A DNA stretch of 64,000 nucleotides from assembly GCA_946811695.1 (NCBI GenBank), contig OX328125.1, forward strand, positions 98,287,210-98,351,209, read 5' to 3'. This document shows, piece by piece, positions 21,400 to 33,300 of the stretch (positions within the stretch are counted from its first letter, which is position 1; every line of letters starts with the position of its first letter). The translations under genes and the position numbers were made by a program. This stretch comes from Gonocerus acuteangulatus. Its lineage: Eukaryota > Arthropoda > Insecta > Hemiptera > Coreidae. Below the pieces are notes generated by a model that worked only from the letters and a program-made list of their open reading frames with translations, had not been told where the DNA came from and made no database searches.

Positions 21400-21965
21400 G
21401 GGGACAAAACCATTTGCCTGCCTATACGTGTGTAAGAGAAGAACTTCTGGTATGCTCAGGTCAGCCCCCTATTGCTTACGCATGGAGTTTTGCCAAGGAC
21501 AAGCCCATTTGCCTGCCTGGTTAAGTCAAGGCCTGATGGTATGCTGAGGACAATCCTGTTTGCCTTCCTTGGTACATGCAAGGCCTTCTTGTTTGCTGAG
21601 GACAAGACCATTTGTTTGCTGAGGACAAGACCATTTGTTTGCTGAGGACAAGACCATTTATTTGCCTAGCTATATAAGACAAGAACTTCTGGTATGCTCA
21701 GGTCAGCCCCTGTTGCTTACCGATCTAAGGCATGCAGTTTTGCCAAGCACAAGCCTATTTGACTGCCTGGTTAAGCCAAGGCCTGATGGTATGCTGAGGA
21801 CAATCCTCTTTGCCTTCCTTGGTACATGCAAGGTCTGCATGTTTGCTGAGGTCAAGACCATTTGCCTACCTAGATAAAAGAAGAACTTCTGGTATGCTCA
21901 GGTCAGCCCCTGTTGCTTAACGATCTCAGGCAAGGCCTAAATATTTGCTAAGATTGAGCCAATTT
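21400..21965 (+). repeat. tandem repeat with about 205-240 bp period
   Basis: AGAACTTCTGGTATGCTCAG recurs at about 21437, 21681 and 21884, each followed by GTCAGCCCC..TTGCTTA. AAGGCCTGATGGTATGCTGA recurs at about 21528 and 21778. Shorter subrepeats of GAGGACAAGACCATTTG occur at 21598-21655. Open frames in it are fortuitous. Confidence 0.7.
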
Positions 21966-22442
21966 GTCTACCTAGCTAAGTTAAGGTCTGCTGAAGTAAA
22001 GGGCAGCACTGCTGTTATCAGCTAAAGGTTCAGATCGTCGTTGAGATGTTCACCATAAATGTTATTATTTTAGTTCCCTCCACATTTCCACAATTCCAAC
22101 TATAAAAACTGTTTCCTGGACTCCAGTCCCCATTTACCATACTTACATAAGGATGATTTTAATAAGCATGTATCAAAACCCTCTTGTCCCATACACCCTG
22201 ATACTCCCTCTTAAATTATTCTTTGTTCTCCTTACCTCATGGATCCATTGTCATAAAATATTTTTTTCCAGGCCAATCAATGGCCTTCCCCCTTTCCTGT
22301 GTTTGTAGGTGGGCAAATGCACCTTGTCAAACACAGAATTGAATGGGTTAATGGTGCCAGTAGTATAAGTCAAGAGTTTGTTGATTTGTACTTTTTTATA
22401 ACTTTTTAATTCTTCCAAGAGATAACCTGGGTGCAACCTGTA

Positions 22443-22502
22443 GATAGTCCAGCGTTAATAGCCCAATTGTGGATACGCCATTAAACACAAAATAAAAAAA
22501 AA
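22443..22502 (+). repeat. tail fragment of the 5S-derived SINE family
   Basis: CCAGCGTTAATAGCCCAA and CCATTAAACACAAAA, then poly-A, match the complement of the tail at 29341-29400. Confidence 0.5.
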
Positions 22503-22589
22503 TAACTGACGTAAGCCATCATTAAACTACACTAACAAAAGAAACAAACCATATTTAATAAGTGGTTCAAATTATACTTTAATTATTAT

Positions 22590-22903
22590 CAAAATCAGTC
22601 CCGTAACAGGCCACAAGGGCCCAGAGGAGCAAATACTATAGAGCTATTTGATTCTTGACCATATGGCACACTAGGGAGATAGTGTGGTCGGTACTATTGT
22701 ACGGCCGCCTGATTTTCCCCTTTGCAGGACCCATTAATTAATTAATTAATTGAAGGCTGGGTTAGCCTAGGGGCGATCTGGGACCCCAAATCCAGCCCTT
22801 GAATGACGACACTAGAAGATAAAAAACGAGCGCGCTCAGGTTTTGAACTCGGGTCTTCCAGTTCATTAGTCGAGTGCTCTACCACTGAGCTAAGCTCGCC
22901 CCC
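22590..22903 (-). repeat. tRNA-derived SINE family A, full copy
   Basis: Minus-strand head GGCGAGCTTAGCTCAGTGG with Pol III box A (TAGCTCAGTGGTAGAGC, 22892-22876) and box B (GAGTTCAAAACC, 22850-22839). The unrelated body carries ACACTAGAAGATAAA-type, CCTGATTTTCCCCTTTGC (in complement) and CACACTATCTCCCTAGTGTG palindromic sequence. Other copies: 3110-3315, 36645-36872 and 38075-38195. Confidence 0.8.
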
Positions 22904-23167
22904 TTCAATTATTATACTTTTGGAAATAGGTTGCGGCATTTAATGTTGTTTCTGTTGCTATTGCAGAACTTAGCTGGTTCTCCAAATCTTAAGTCAACAT
23001 AATATTATATTAAACAAGTCCTTTATCCTAAAAATTTAGTTCAAAAGTACCCATATACTTCAGCTGTTAAAGTCAGGAATGTGATGCCAGAAATTATACA
23101 AAAACGTCCCCCCACAACCAAGGGAACACATATTTTATCATAGAGAATCTCAGCATAAAACAAATAT

Positions 23168-23290
23168 TAGAAAAAAAGAAAAGGCATCAGCCCTATCCTT
23201 GCTAGAAAAGAGTGGTGACCTATAGATAACCCGTCCTAAAATTCTTAGTTAATAATAATGGACATTAAAATTTAAATAAAAAAAATAATA
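23168..23290 (+). repeat. SINE family B, 3' part
   Basis: AAGAAAAGGCATCAGCCCTA, TCCTTGCTAGAAAAGAGTGG and AATTCTTAGTTAATAATAAT. Same body as 23448-23612 and 27928-28062; the tRNA head is missing. Confidence 0.6.
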
Positions 23291-23447
23291 ATAAAACAAA
23301 TAATGGTATACTTTTAGACTAGACATAAATTGGGATCATTTTTCATTGTTTTTATTTTTTGTTTAAGAAGCTAATCCCATAAATTTTTCATCTTGTTTAA
23401 TTTAGAAGAAATGGATTTATGTTTAATTTATTATTATTTAAATTTTA

Positions 23448-23612
23448 ACGTCCGTTTATTATCAACACAGAATTTTAGGTCGAGTTATCTATAGGTTACC
23501 ACCCTTTTCTAGCCAGGATAGGGGAAAGAAAAGCCACCACCCCTAGTGGGAATCGAACCCACAACCTTAGGCTTGGAGTGCATACGCCTTAAGCACTCAC
23601 CGGGCATCCAGT
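23448..23612 (-). repeat. tRNA-derived SINE family B
   Basis: Minus strand: GCCCGGTGAGTGCTTAAGG head, box B GGGTTCGATTCCC (23560-23548), then GGTGGTGGCTTTTCTTT and CCTATCCTGGCTAGAAAAG. The tail is TTAGTTAATAA-like. Further copies: 27928-28062, 54248-54380 and a tail at 14575-14690. Confidence 0.75.
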
Positions 23613-26370
23613 TTAATTTATTATTAATCTTAAAATTCCTTGCATTTATATTATTTCAAAAATTCTTACCATTTTCATTTGTTTGATGTGTAAATATATT
23701 ATTTTTGCTTTTTTCAGGTTTAGAATATTTTTTATATCCAGAGCCTGGCTTTATCTCCATATCTGATGCTTTTTATAGAAGGGTACCCATTTGTTTTTTA
23801 ATCTCTTTACAATAAATAAAAGTTTTCATAATAAAAATAGAATAAAACTAAATTAAAAGTAAACTTAACATTTTTAAATGTATATAGTTTATTTATTTTT
23901 ATTACCTACTTTATTTGTATTACCAGTTTTATTTTTTCATAATAATATATGCTTAAATGTGTTTTTTCTTTTATATTTATTTTTTTGAAATCTGAAAGAT
24001 TATTAAAAGTACATTGATCAAGTTTGTTGGTAGAGATATTTATATGTACAAATTGACCAAAATGGCAAAAGTAAAATAAAATAAAAAATATACAAAATTT
24101 GGAAGAAGCCAACCATTGTTGGCATCTTCAGATCTGTCTTAATAAATATTTTAATGATCATGATAAGGTCAGGTGAGTAAATTTTCTCAGAGACACTGTC
24201 CCTTAAGCCGCCTGGGAGGATTGTCTGGGTGGGATTAGGAAGATAAGGATAGACCTTCAGGATTAGGATGGTGAGACAATTTGGAGTGGAACATTTGGAA
24301 ACAAGTTTTAGCGAGGTCAGGACAAATGGAATGTTAAAGGTTTTTTGGAGTCGTAGAAAGGTGCATTAACAATTTTTGTGGAGAACTTTGGACTGGAATG
24401 CCTGTATTCTGTTGAAGTTGGATGTTTTTGCAGATCCCTAGAGTTCTTGTCGGTACGCCCATATTGGTCGAATTATTTGTTAACTAAAAATCATTAGTTT
24501 GTTCTGTATCGATAATTTAGATGAGGGTCCAAATGCTTAAATGTAAATAGGTTTAACACAGATTAAAAAATGTCGTTATTTCTTTGTTTAATTTTCTACC
24601 GAACAAATTAATTCATTTCAGGCTAGAAACACATAGAGACATCTTACACGCAGGTTTTGGCTTGAGTCTAGACAAAGAATTGAGGCATTTTGGCTGGGTG
24701 TCTCCTCTTCCGCATGTCTCCTCCGCTATGTCCCAGTCAAAATATATAGTTTCTCATCTTTCACACATTTTAAATGTGGCCATGATACACGTTCAGTCCA
24801 AATCTCAAGGCAGAGACTGCACAGTTTGGCCTCAAGGTTTGGACTGAATGGATCTAGCACACTCACGATAATTTAATAAACCTCAAGGCAGGAACTGCGC
24901 AGTCCTGGCATCATTGGTCTGTACAGTTAATCTATTAGTTTTATCATTCTACTTCGATGGACTGTACAGTTCAACTCTGGCCTCAATGATGTCCCATACA
25001 AGGTGAGGAATATTACAAGATTTGTGCTGTCCAAATCTTGAGATATTTCTCACCTTATTTGGCCACCCTGAAGTATTTTCAATGGAAAAGGGAAATATGG
25101 TATAATTCAGCAACAATTTTCAATGAAATAACAGTTATATTTGATATGAACAAATAATCTACAGAAAACACAGTAAAATAATTTTTTCTTCCAATGAAAG
25201 TTATTGCACATTGTCTGTTGAGCAAAAAATAAAAAATAAAGAGTCCTCAAAGAACAATAAAAAGTTTTCTTTTTGTATTGTCATTTTTAAAATACTGAAT
25301 TATTGAAATTATAATAAAACAATATATTGCACTAAGTTTTTAAAAAAACACTAATTTAATTAAAAATGAAAAACAAAAACAATTAAATGAGAACTTTGGC
25401 TATGCCTGAATTTAAATAGACTTTGTACATCAGTTTCCTGCAACCATTTCAGGAGGACTTAACAATATCATTTCGGAGAAAACTTAAGAAACTAACAAAC
25501 TATAACAGTAAATAACAATATAACTTATTTATACAAATTATTTTTCAATTTTCTTGATATGTAAAATAAAGTTAACTAAAAAAAAATTGGAATAGAATGT
25601 CGGTCGGATTATGAATGAGTAAATAAGCATTACATATCTCCATCTCTTGGGAAGAAGATACTTATAAACAAAATGATTTTTTGCCAAAACAATGGTTGAA
25701 TAATATAAACATTAAATTTGAATTCATATAATTAGCAGAAATATATAATCTTTTGAGATCATTTTTTAAAATAATATTATGTTGTAGAACTGGAGATATG
25801 TTTTATTTTAACCTAAAATTAGATTGCTACATGTTACTTTATCGGCATGCAATATTTTAATTATAAATTTAATAATACTGTTTGAATGTTTGCTATGTAT
25901 GTGGCAGCTCACATCCATAGCATTATACATACACTTTACTATATACACATATTGTAATTAATTGTACAATTTACAATATCCTTAGTCTCTTAGATTAAAA
26001 TTGCCACATATATTTGCAAATTTTTCCCCCATGAACACAATTTGCAACAACACAACAGATAAATAGCTCTTGATAATTTGAGACAACACAAAATCCATAA
26101 AAGCACCACACGTCATACGTTGAGGCCGATTTTAAATTATAAAAATTGCGAAAATGTTAATATATTCACAGATGTTCATTACATTTCTTAATTTCACTAT
26201 CTACAAAATTCCTTCGACAACCACATCGTCAATCATGTGGGTGCCAAATGAAAAAGCTGATAAAATGATTATATAAACATAGCTATCGTTTTGTACAAGA
26301 AATATACAATTATCAAAGGTCAAATACCCACAATATATAGTCTTTAAGCAACTCCTTTCTTCAAAAGAGA
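23613..26370. other. region downstream of trh, no gene seen
   Basis: AT-rich. A hairpin repeat at 24040-24135 (see findings) and two copies of a CCTCAAGGCAG.ACTGC motif (24828, 24882) are the only structure noticed. The trh 3'UTR must lie within about 25000-26370 on the minus strand. Confidence 0.5.
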
Positions 26371-27360
26371 CTATGAAGGTGTTGAGTACCAATTGGAGGT
26401 ATTTTTTAGAGGATCAGTATATACACCTGGACTTGCCGAAGCAGTCTTATTGGACGGGTGATAGAGGTGGAAGCCTGTTGCAGGCGTGGAGTGGTGGTAG
26501 AACTGCTGATCTAGAGAGGTTGTTGCATAGTCCAGTGCACCAGGGTGCATCGGATATGGCTGGGGTTTTAGAGGGAGTGGCTGGGCTGGTGCTTCACCGC
26601 CGAGGTATTGGTGCCTTAATACTTCACTGTATACTGGGCTCTCGAAGCCAGAATGAAGCGTCTGCTGGTGTTTGTCTCTAGGCGAGACGGAAGATGGTGG
26701 AGTCATAGCAGAATGGTAATCTACAGGGTAACCGCTGCTGGAATAGATTCCGAAGTCGTTCTTCTGGTTGTGCAGAACAAACTGATCACTGTAGCTCCCG
26801 TCGCTTCCAGGCGGTGTCGGAAGAGGTCCTCCATGATTCATGTCTGGATAGTAACCTGGAGCGGATCTTCCAGCCTGGACGTTGGCTCTGATCACACTTT
26901 CCCTATTGGCCGCGTATAGCTGTCGGAGAAGCGTTGAGGCAGGTAGCCCACTGGCTTGCTGGCCGCTGAGATGGCTCAAGTGGTGGTGTGTCCCTATCCA
27001 CTGAATGGTGCTCCTCTGTTGTTGAGCTTTGAGTAAAGTGTCAGTACTGAAGTCCGTCGGCTGATGAGACGGCGTCGAGGATTTGTCCATCGCCGGAAGG
27101 TGCTTAGACATGGCTTGTTCTAAGTCCTTCACTGAAGTCCCTCCACCATCGCTGTCTTCAGGGGGTGCTTTAGGACTTGCAGCTATAGCTGATGAATGAC
27201 AAGAAGAACTTGCAGGACTGAGAACTGGATACCTCTTCCTCAATCCGACTCTCTCCTCTTCGTCCGAGCTGCAGCTACTTTCTTCTTCACCGATTTTCCG
27301 CTTTACTCCTCTCCTTTCATTTCCTGGCTTTTTCACCGGCCTCGTTAACACATTATTAAT
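26371..27360 (-). CDS. trh: trh terminal exon: C-terminal region
   Basis: The 330-codon exon starts [20 protein letters not shown] after TTTTCAG and ends [26 protein letters not shown] is a basic, possibly nuclear-localising cluster. It is followed by a Ser-rich acidic patch, the conserved [15 protein letters not shown] block, [20 protein letters not shown] and His/Tyr/Pro-rich sequence of transactivation type. AT-rich sequence downstream (25000-26370) would hold the 3'UTR; AATAAA-type signals are common there, and I cannot choose one. Confidence 0.92.
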   Translation of the reverse strand: MNNVLTRPVKKPGNERRGVKRKIGEEESSCSSDEEERVGLRKRYPVLSPASSSCHSSAIAASPKAPPEDSDGGGTSVKDLEQAMSKHLPAMDKSSTPSHQPTDFSTDTLLKAQQQRSTIQWIGTHHHLSHLSGQQASGLPASTLLRQLYAANRESVIRANVQAGRSAPGYYPDMNHGGPLPTPPGSDGSYSDQFVLHNQKNDFGIYSSSGYPVDYHSAMTPPSSVSPRDKHQQTLHSGFESPVYSEVLRHQYLGGEAPAQPLPLKPQPYPMHPGALDYATTSLDQQFYHHSTPATGFHLYHPSNKTASASPGVYTDPLKNTSNWYSTPS

Positions 27361-30300
27361 CTGAAAACAAAATCCAGATTAGTATTTCTCTTTAAATAAA
27401 AAAAATAATGCTATAACTACTTAGTTGCAGAGTAAAAATACCTTAAAATGCCTTAATTAATCAATATTGCAATACAAAGACTGATAACACTGATAAAAAA
27501 ATACGATATAAAAAAAACACTCGGAGCGATATGGTCCTTGTGGGTTTTTTTTGGGTCGCTGATTACGATGAGTGGGTTGGTTAAACTTCATCACATCAGA
27601 TTCAAACCCATTTGAAGGTCAAATAGAGAACAAAGCTTAGAAACCCATAGTCTGTCTCCTGCTCCCCATCTTTCCAGTAGTTTTAATATTTTAACATTTA
27701 ATTCTACTTTTAGTGAGATATCTGTTTTCTCTATGTGAGATGTCTATTCTAATGTTTTAATTCTTAGTTAATAATAACGGGCATTAAAATTTAAATTAAT
27801 TATTCTAATGGTCTTTCGCTTATGCAACTTCGCATGATGTAACATGTGTCTAACACATACAATAAACAAATTTGTTTCTAGATTTAATGTAATAATTCTT
27901 CCATAAAACTAAATTCTACTCAGAGGCGAGTGTTAAGGCGTGAGCACTCCATGCCTAAGGTCGTGGGTTCGATTCCCACTATGGGGTGGTGGCTTTTCTT
28001 TAGAAAAAAGAAAAGTAATTCTTAGTTAATAATAATGGACGTTAAAATGTAAATAAATAAATAAATTCTACTCAAATTTTCTGTATTTTAGCTGAAGCTT
28101 CCATTATTATTTTCCTATTTATTTAATTTTATTATTATATTAATTCTATAGCTTTTATAAACCTTCTCATCATATACATTTGACGTTTATCTTTATCTTA
28201 TTGCTTTATTACCTGTGGATGTTCATGTAGTTGTGTCGTGTGGTCCATGATTCCACGACCTCTCTGCTCGCTTGGACCTTCATGTCCTTCCTCTTCGCCT
28301 AGATCTGGACCCGTCAGGTGCCTCTCTGGATGGTGTGCACCCCCAGTACTCCGCCCTTCTGCAACAATTGCACATTCATGTTTTACAAAGTTCAAGTAGC
28401 CAAATTATAGTAATATAAAATGGGCATGTGATTTGATATACATAATTAGGATATGATTTGTCGACGATCATTTCAAGGAAGGTTGACTTGACCAGATTTA
28501 GCAGATGTGCCCATAATTAGAAAGGTAAGTGTGATAAATCATGGTGGAGAGCGCTTCTGACCAAATGCTTTTTCCATACCAATTAATGGCCAGGCAATTT
28601 AAAATTGGTAGACATTGTTTTTTCGGAAATATAAATACCATGGGGATGTTATTGGGACTTCCCAACTTTAATTTTAAGTGTTATGATATGAAAATATCAT
28701 ATCGTCCCTACCATGAAAAATCTTGTTTTTCAGATTCAAGACTTTGCTCTTGGATTGTGGACGATACGGCTTGTCCCAAATAGTCGCAACTCTAACCCCT
28801 TTAGTATTGCTTTAATAATTTAAATAAAGTATAGAATAAGACCATTTTTCAAAATATTACTTCGTGAATGGATAAATATGTTCGTTGGCGTCATGGGTGG
28901 TGCAAAAGTGTAACAGACAACCGGTCACATGGCCGGAAATTATAATAATTATAATTGGCCCAGATGTTTGTCATTCATCAAAACTAAGATAATTTAATTT
29001 TAGTTACATATTTAGTTGAGGAAGTATTAGAAAACAAATATTTATTTGTTCCGAATTCATGGTAAGTATACCATTCCGACGCTTAATAAATTCCCTAGAA
29101 GAATGGTTCTCAACCGGAAAAATAAGTGCTTAAAACGTTGTATTATTATTTTTTTAACGGCGCACCGACATCTGGGCCATTAGAGCCGACATCCGAGGTC
29201 TGTAATTTTCTCAACGGGGCCTGACATGAGAAAAATCCCTGCTGCCGGTGGGAATCGAACCCACGATCTCCCACATGAGAATCCGAGGCGTTAGCCACAA
29301 GGCCTCGGGGAGACCAGTAAGTATTGTTTTGTTTTTTGTGTGTGTGTTTAACGGCCTATCAACGGTTGGGCTATTAACGCCGGGCTATCTGGAGGTTGCC
29401 GTCCATGGTAAATGTGAAGGAGCGCGGTCTCCACACCGATCCTTTTGAAATGTTGCACTATAAAGTATTTTGATGCACTAAACACGAATCCGTTAAAAAA
29501 AAAGCTCGCTTTTCACTAGGAAAGAAGTTATTAAGCACTAAAGTTCACTGTTATGGAGGTTATAAAAGACGGGGTAACAGCGTATTTGTAAACACGCGAA
29601 TGCGCAATAGTCCTTAATAACGAAGTGTAATTTAAATTTAGACTCACCTTGTGGTAGCTGACTTGGTCGTAAATTTTCGCTTTTGGGCATACGTGCTATG
29701 CGTTTCCGCTCGCTCCGCTAGCTCAAGAAGATATCAAAACCCCTAGCCAATCCAACTCGCTAAAATTAATAGAATTCTATTAATTTTAGCGAGTTGGATT
29801 GACTTGAGTTTTGATATCTTCTTAAAATTTAAAGAATGGTTTATTATTTTAAAAAAATATTTTTGAATAACTAACTGGAGATAAATTGATAAATAATTGA
29901 TGGTAAATTTCAATTAGAAATCCTTATTACGAACTTTTCCATACCCGCGCATGCGCATGTTGACAAACATAGTAGGTTACATTACCTTTCAGAACCCGCA
30001 CAACAGTGAACTTTAGTGTTTCATAACTTCTTTCCTAGTGAAAAGCGAGCTTTTTTTTTTTTTTAACGGATTCGTGCTTAGTGCATCAAAATACGTTATA
30101 GTGCAACATTTCAAAAGGATCGGTGTGGAAACCGCGCTCCTTCACATTTACCCCGTCCATTTATAATGCCAACAGCACTTGGTCGGTCACCCATTCAGGT
30201 ACTGGCCACGCCCGACGTTGCTTAACTTCGGTGATTAACGGGATCCGGTGCATTCAACTTGGCTATGGCCGTTGGCCGTAAGTATTGTTTTCGTTACTTT

Positions 30301-33300
30301 GAACGGTTCTTTGAGTTCCTTATCCTAAGTTTTAAATAGCATTTTGTTTTTGTCCAATTACTTTTAGCAGTAAAATGAATTTTTCAGTAAAACAAGATAC
30401 GTAGACTGAGTAATATTTTTTTTTGTAATAGAGCTTTCCAAGCAGAAGTCGAAGAGTAATTTCTGCTACAGTAAGTTTTCTTACGCCTAAAATCGTACTT
30501 TTCTTCAAGATTTCATATAATTAGGTGGGGCCAACGAGCATAGCCACGTTGAATGGGACAAAGCCCCATTTGGTAACGCGCTAAGATCGCGTAGAAGCAG
30601 TTCTGGTAGTCGGACTTTTTACAATTCATATGACAATAGGACAGGAACTGAACTGTTAAGTACAATTCTGAAAGGTTGCTTGAAGTGGTTCCTTGCAGAG
30701 AAGGTTAGGATTGTCGGAACAGAAGCTTGACTGGCCACAATTGGAGTGTCCCTATCACCCTTTCACAATTTCCTCTTCCAAACAGACGAGGACAGTCCCA
30801 TTAACTTTCATGAAGTCGAAGAGATAGGATCAGAAAGGTCCGCAGTCTCCCTGCAGTCGAATCTACTCCCCTAGACATTCGCTATACATGTTAATGTTTC
30901 TTTTTTGATAAATGAGTCCTAGTTTGGGGAGTTTAACTGCTCGATTTCTCGCTTAAGTGCCTCCTGGCTAGAGATTCCCTGGGGGAAGTCCAGATTTTTG
31001 GGGATTTGGCCTTATTTGGTCGTTTTGGCTTTATTTCTAAACAAGACTTCTAAATGATTCGTTTAGCGAATTCAGAAATAGAATTTTGTAGTTTCCTAAT
31101 GGGATGCAAATAGTTTGACGTCACGATGATAAGAAGTCAAGGAGTACTTGGGTTTCGGCAAAGAAAAACAGTAAGTTTACGTTAAGTAACGGAAGTTTCA
31201 GCCTGCTTTTTCAGCAATGAACGGTTAGGGGAGGGAGGGTGACTACTGGTTAAATAATCACGAAGAAAATATAACCATCGAGACTTCCCTTACGAGATTT
31301 TGGCTAACTGATTCTAAAATCCGGATGCCAGAAACGGACTGCAATCAAAACTTGTTGGTAGTTAGGAGTTCTCACGCTTGCAAGAGTAAAAATCTAGTAG
31401 TAGGCAGGGCCATCGTTAGGGAGGGGGGCAGACAATTGGCCAGGGGAGATTGATTGTATTCTTTTTAATAAATAATGTTTTGTGTCATATGATTTCAATT
31501 ATAATTTGATTAAAGAACCTTTTTTACTGGTGGGGCACAAACAGAAATGTCCCCATTTGAATTTTTACCTATGATGACCTTCCATTATTAGGACAACGTC
31601 CACAATAATAAAATAAATATAGCCGTTCCCAATCAGCTGTTTAGAAACGATAGTTTCATTGCTAAAAATCGATTCTCAGAGGGAGCTGGATTTGAGGCCA
31701 AAAACCATGAAATGTCTGCTCCAACACCTGGTACTATCCCCAAGTAAAGTTATGAGATCATCACAGTAATAAGAGGCAACAAGAGTCTAGTGGGGAGTCT
31801 AGTGATGGGCATTAAAACCTGTTCGATATCCATAAATTTATGATAGAAATATGTTTCTGATGCTAACCTCCAGTGTCCGAGCCAGGGGAGCCATTTTCTG
31901 GATCATTCCCGCTCGTTTCTTCCCGCTTGACGTTTCTAGAGGCCACGTGGTCTTCCAGCTGACAGCAGTCCATAATCAGGTTCTTGTACTCCTTCCCGCT
32001 GCAATAGGACAAAAATACATTATACATTATATGTAAATTAGTCAATATATATATGCTATTTAATCATATTTAATAAATATTTCTTATGGAAGGTAAGGTT
32101 GTTCTCTCTTCCCCCTTACAAGTTGCCCTATGTTATAGGAATTGATATTCAGTATAGCGCCATCACCTTGGTATTACATATTTTTCTTAACATTCATTCT
32201 TGCTTATACTATTACTCTTAATAATTATTTCCTCATAACATACTAAAATTAAAACAAATATTCGAACACTTACAAATCAATAAATGAAAGTACATACATA
32301 AAAGTCAATAAATGTTATTTATCTTTAATATTAAAATTTAATACAAACAATCCATAAAGAATAATAATAATAATAATGCGATATTAAAATCAATACTTTC
32401 ACATTGTAAGTATTTCATGGAATCAGAATAATGTTCAAATAACAAAACTTGTTTTCGAAACTAGCTTTTCTCCATGTGATTTGTATTTCATGGTTCTTAC
32501 CTAGAAATTTCATGGTGTGGCCTTACAACCATTCATTCAGATGAGTACATTTTTTTGGTTGTTTAACGCACATTTTTTATTGCAATGAAAATAAAGTTTA
32601 AAGTATTTTGATTTGATCTTACCTGACAACATAGTTGACGCAAATGATGTTCTGCTCCTCTGCGTTTTTCGAATTGCAAACAACGGTTGCACATGTCTGC
32701 ACCCACGTGTATCCGCCATTTTTATTCATTACCCTGTAGTAGTGCGTTAGGACTTGACCTTTCTGGATTACTGTAAACAATGGAACTAATCAGAAATTTG
32801 TTTGACTCGCAGTGTATTCGAATTATTTTGATTCGTTAATAAAGGTATTTACTGGGATACTATTATTTTGTTTAATATTATTATTTTTTTAATATTTAGT
32901 TATTTTTATGACAAATTAATACAAATTATCGGATTATGTGTGCACAGAAACTCGCACTTACCGTGCGAAACTGATTCCTGAAATCGGTAGGCTCATTTTC
33001 ATCGGAGGAGATTTTAATTCACTGCACGCGAGATGGGCAATTTCATTATAGGAAGCGTTGATCGCCGGGGTTTCGGTCAGTGTTCTTATTCAATAAAACA
33101 CATTTTATTTGCTAAAATGTATATTTATACATTGTATAAATATACAATTTAGCAAATAAAATGTGTTTTATTGAATAAGAACACTGACCGAAACCCCGAC
33201 GATCAACGCTTCCTACTTCCGAACGGTCGACCATATCTTCTCAATTTCATTATAGGATATCTTTCGACAGTGAGACTCAATATAATATGAAAATACATCA

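Noticed and set aside
22876..22903. tRNA gene on minus
   Set aside because: Same reason; acceptor stem does not pair and copies share a non-tRNA body.
26373..26919. Plus-strand open frames across the trh terminal exon
   Set aside because: Shadows of the minus-strand coding region.
30161..30283. Functional 5S rRNA gene
   Set aside because: Several core substitutions, SINE tail attached and MITE insertion; similar deleted copies elsewhere.
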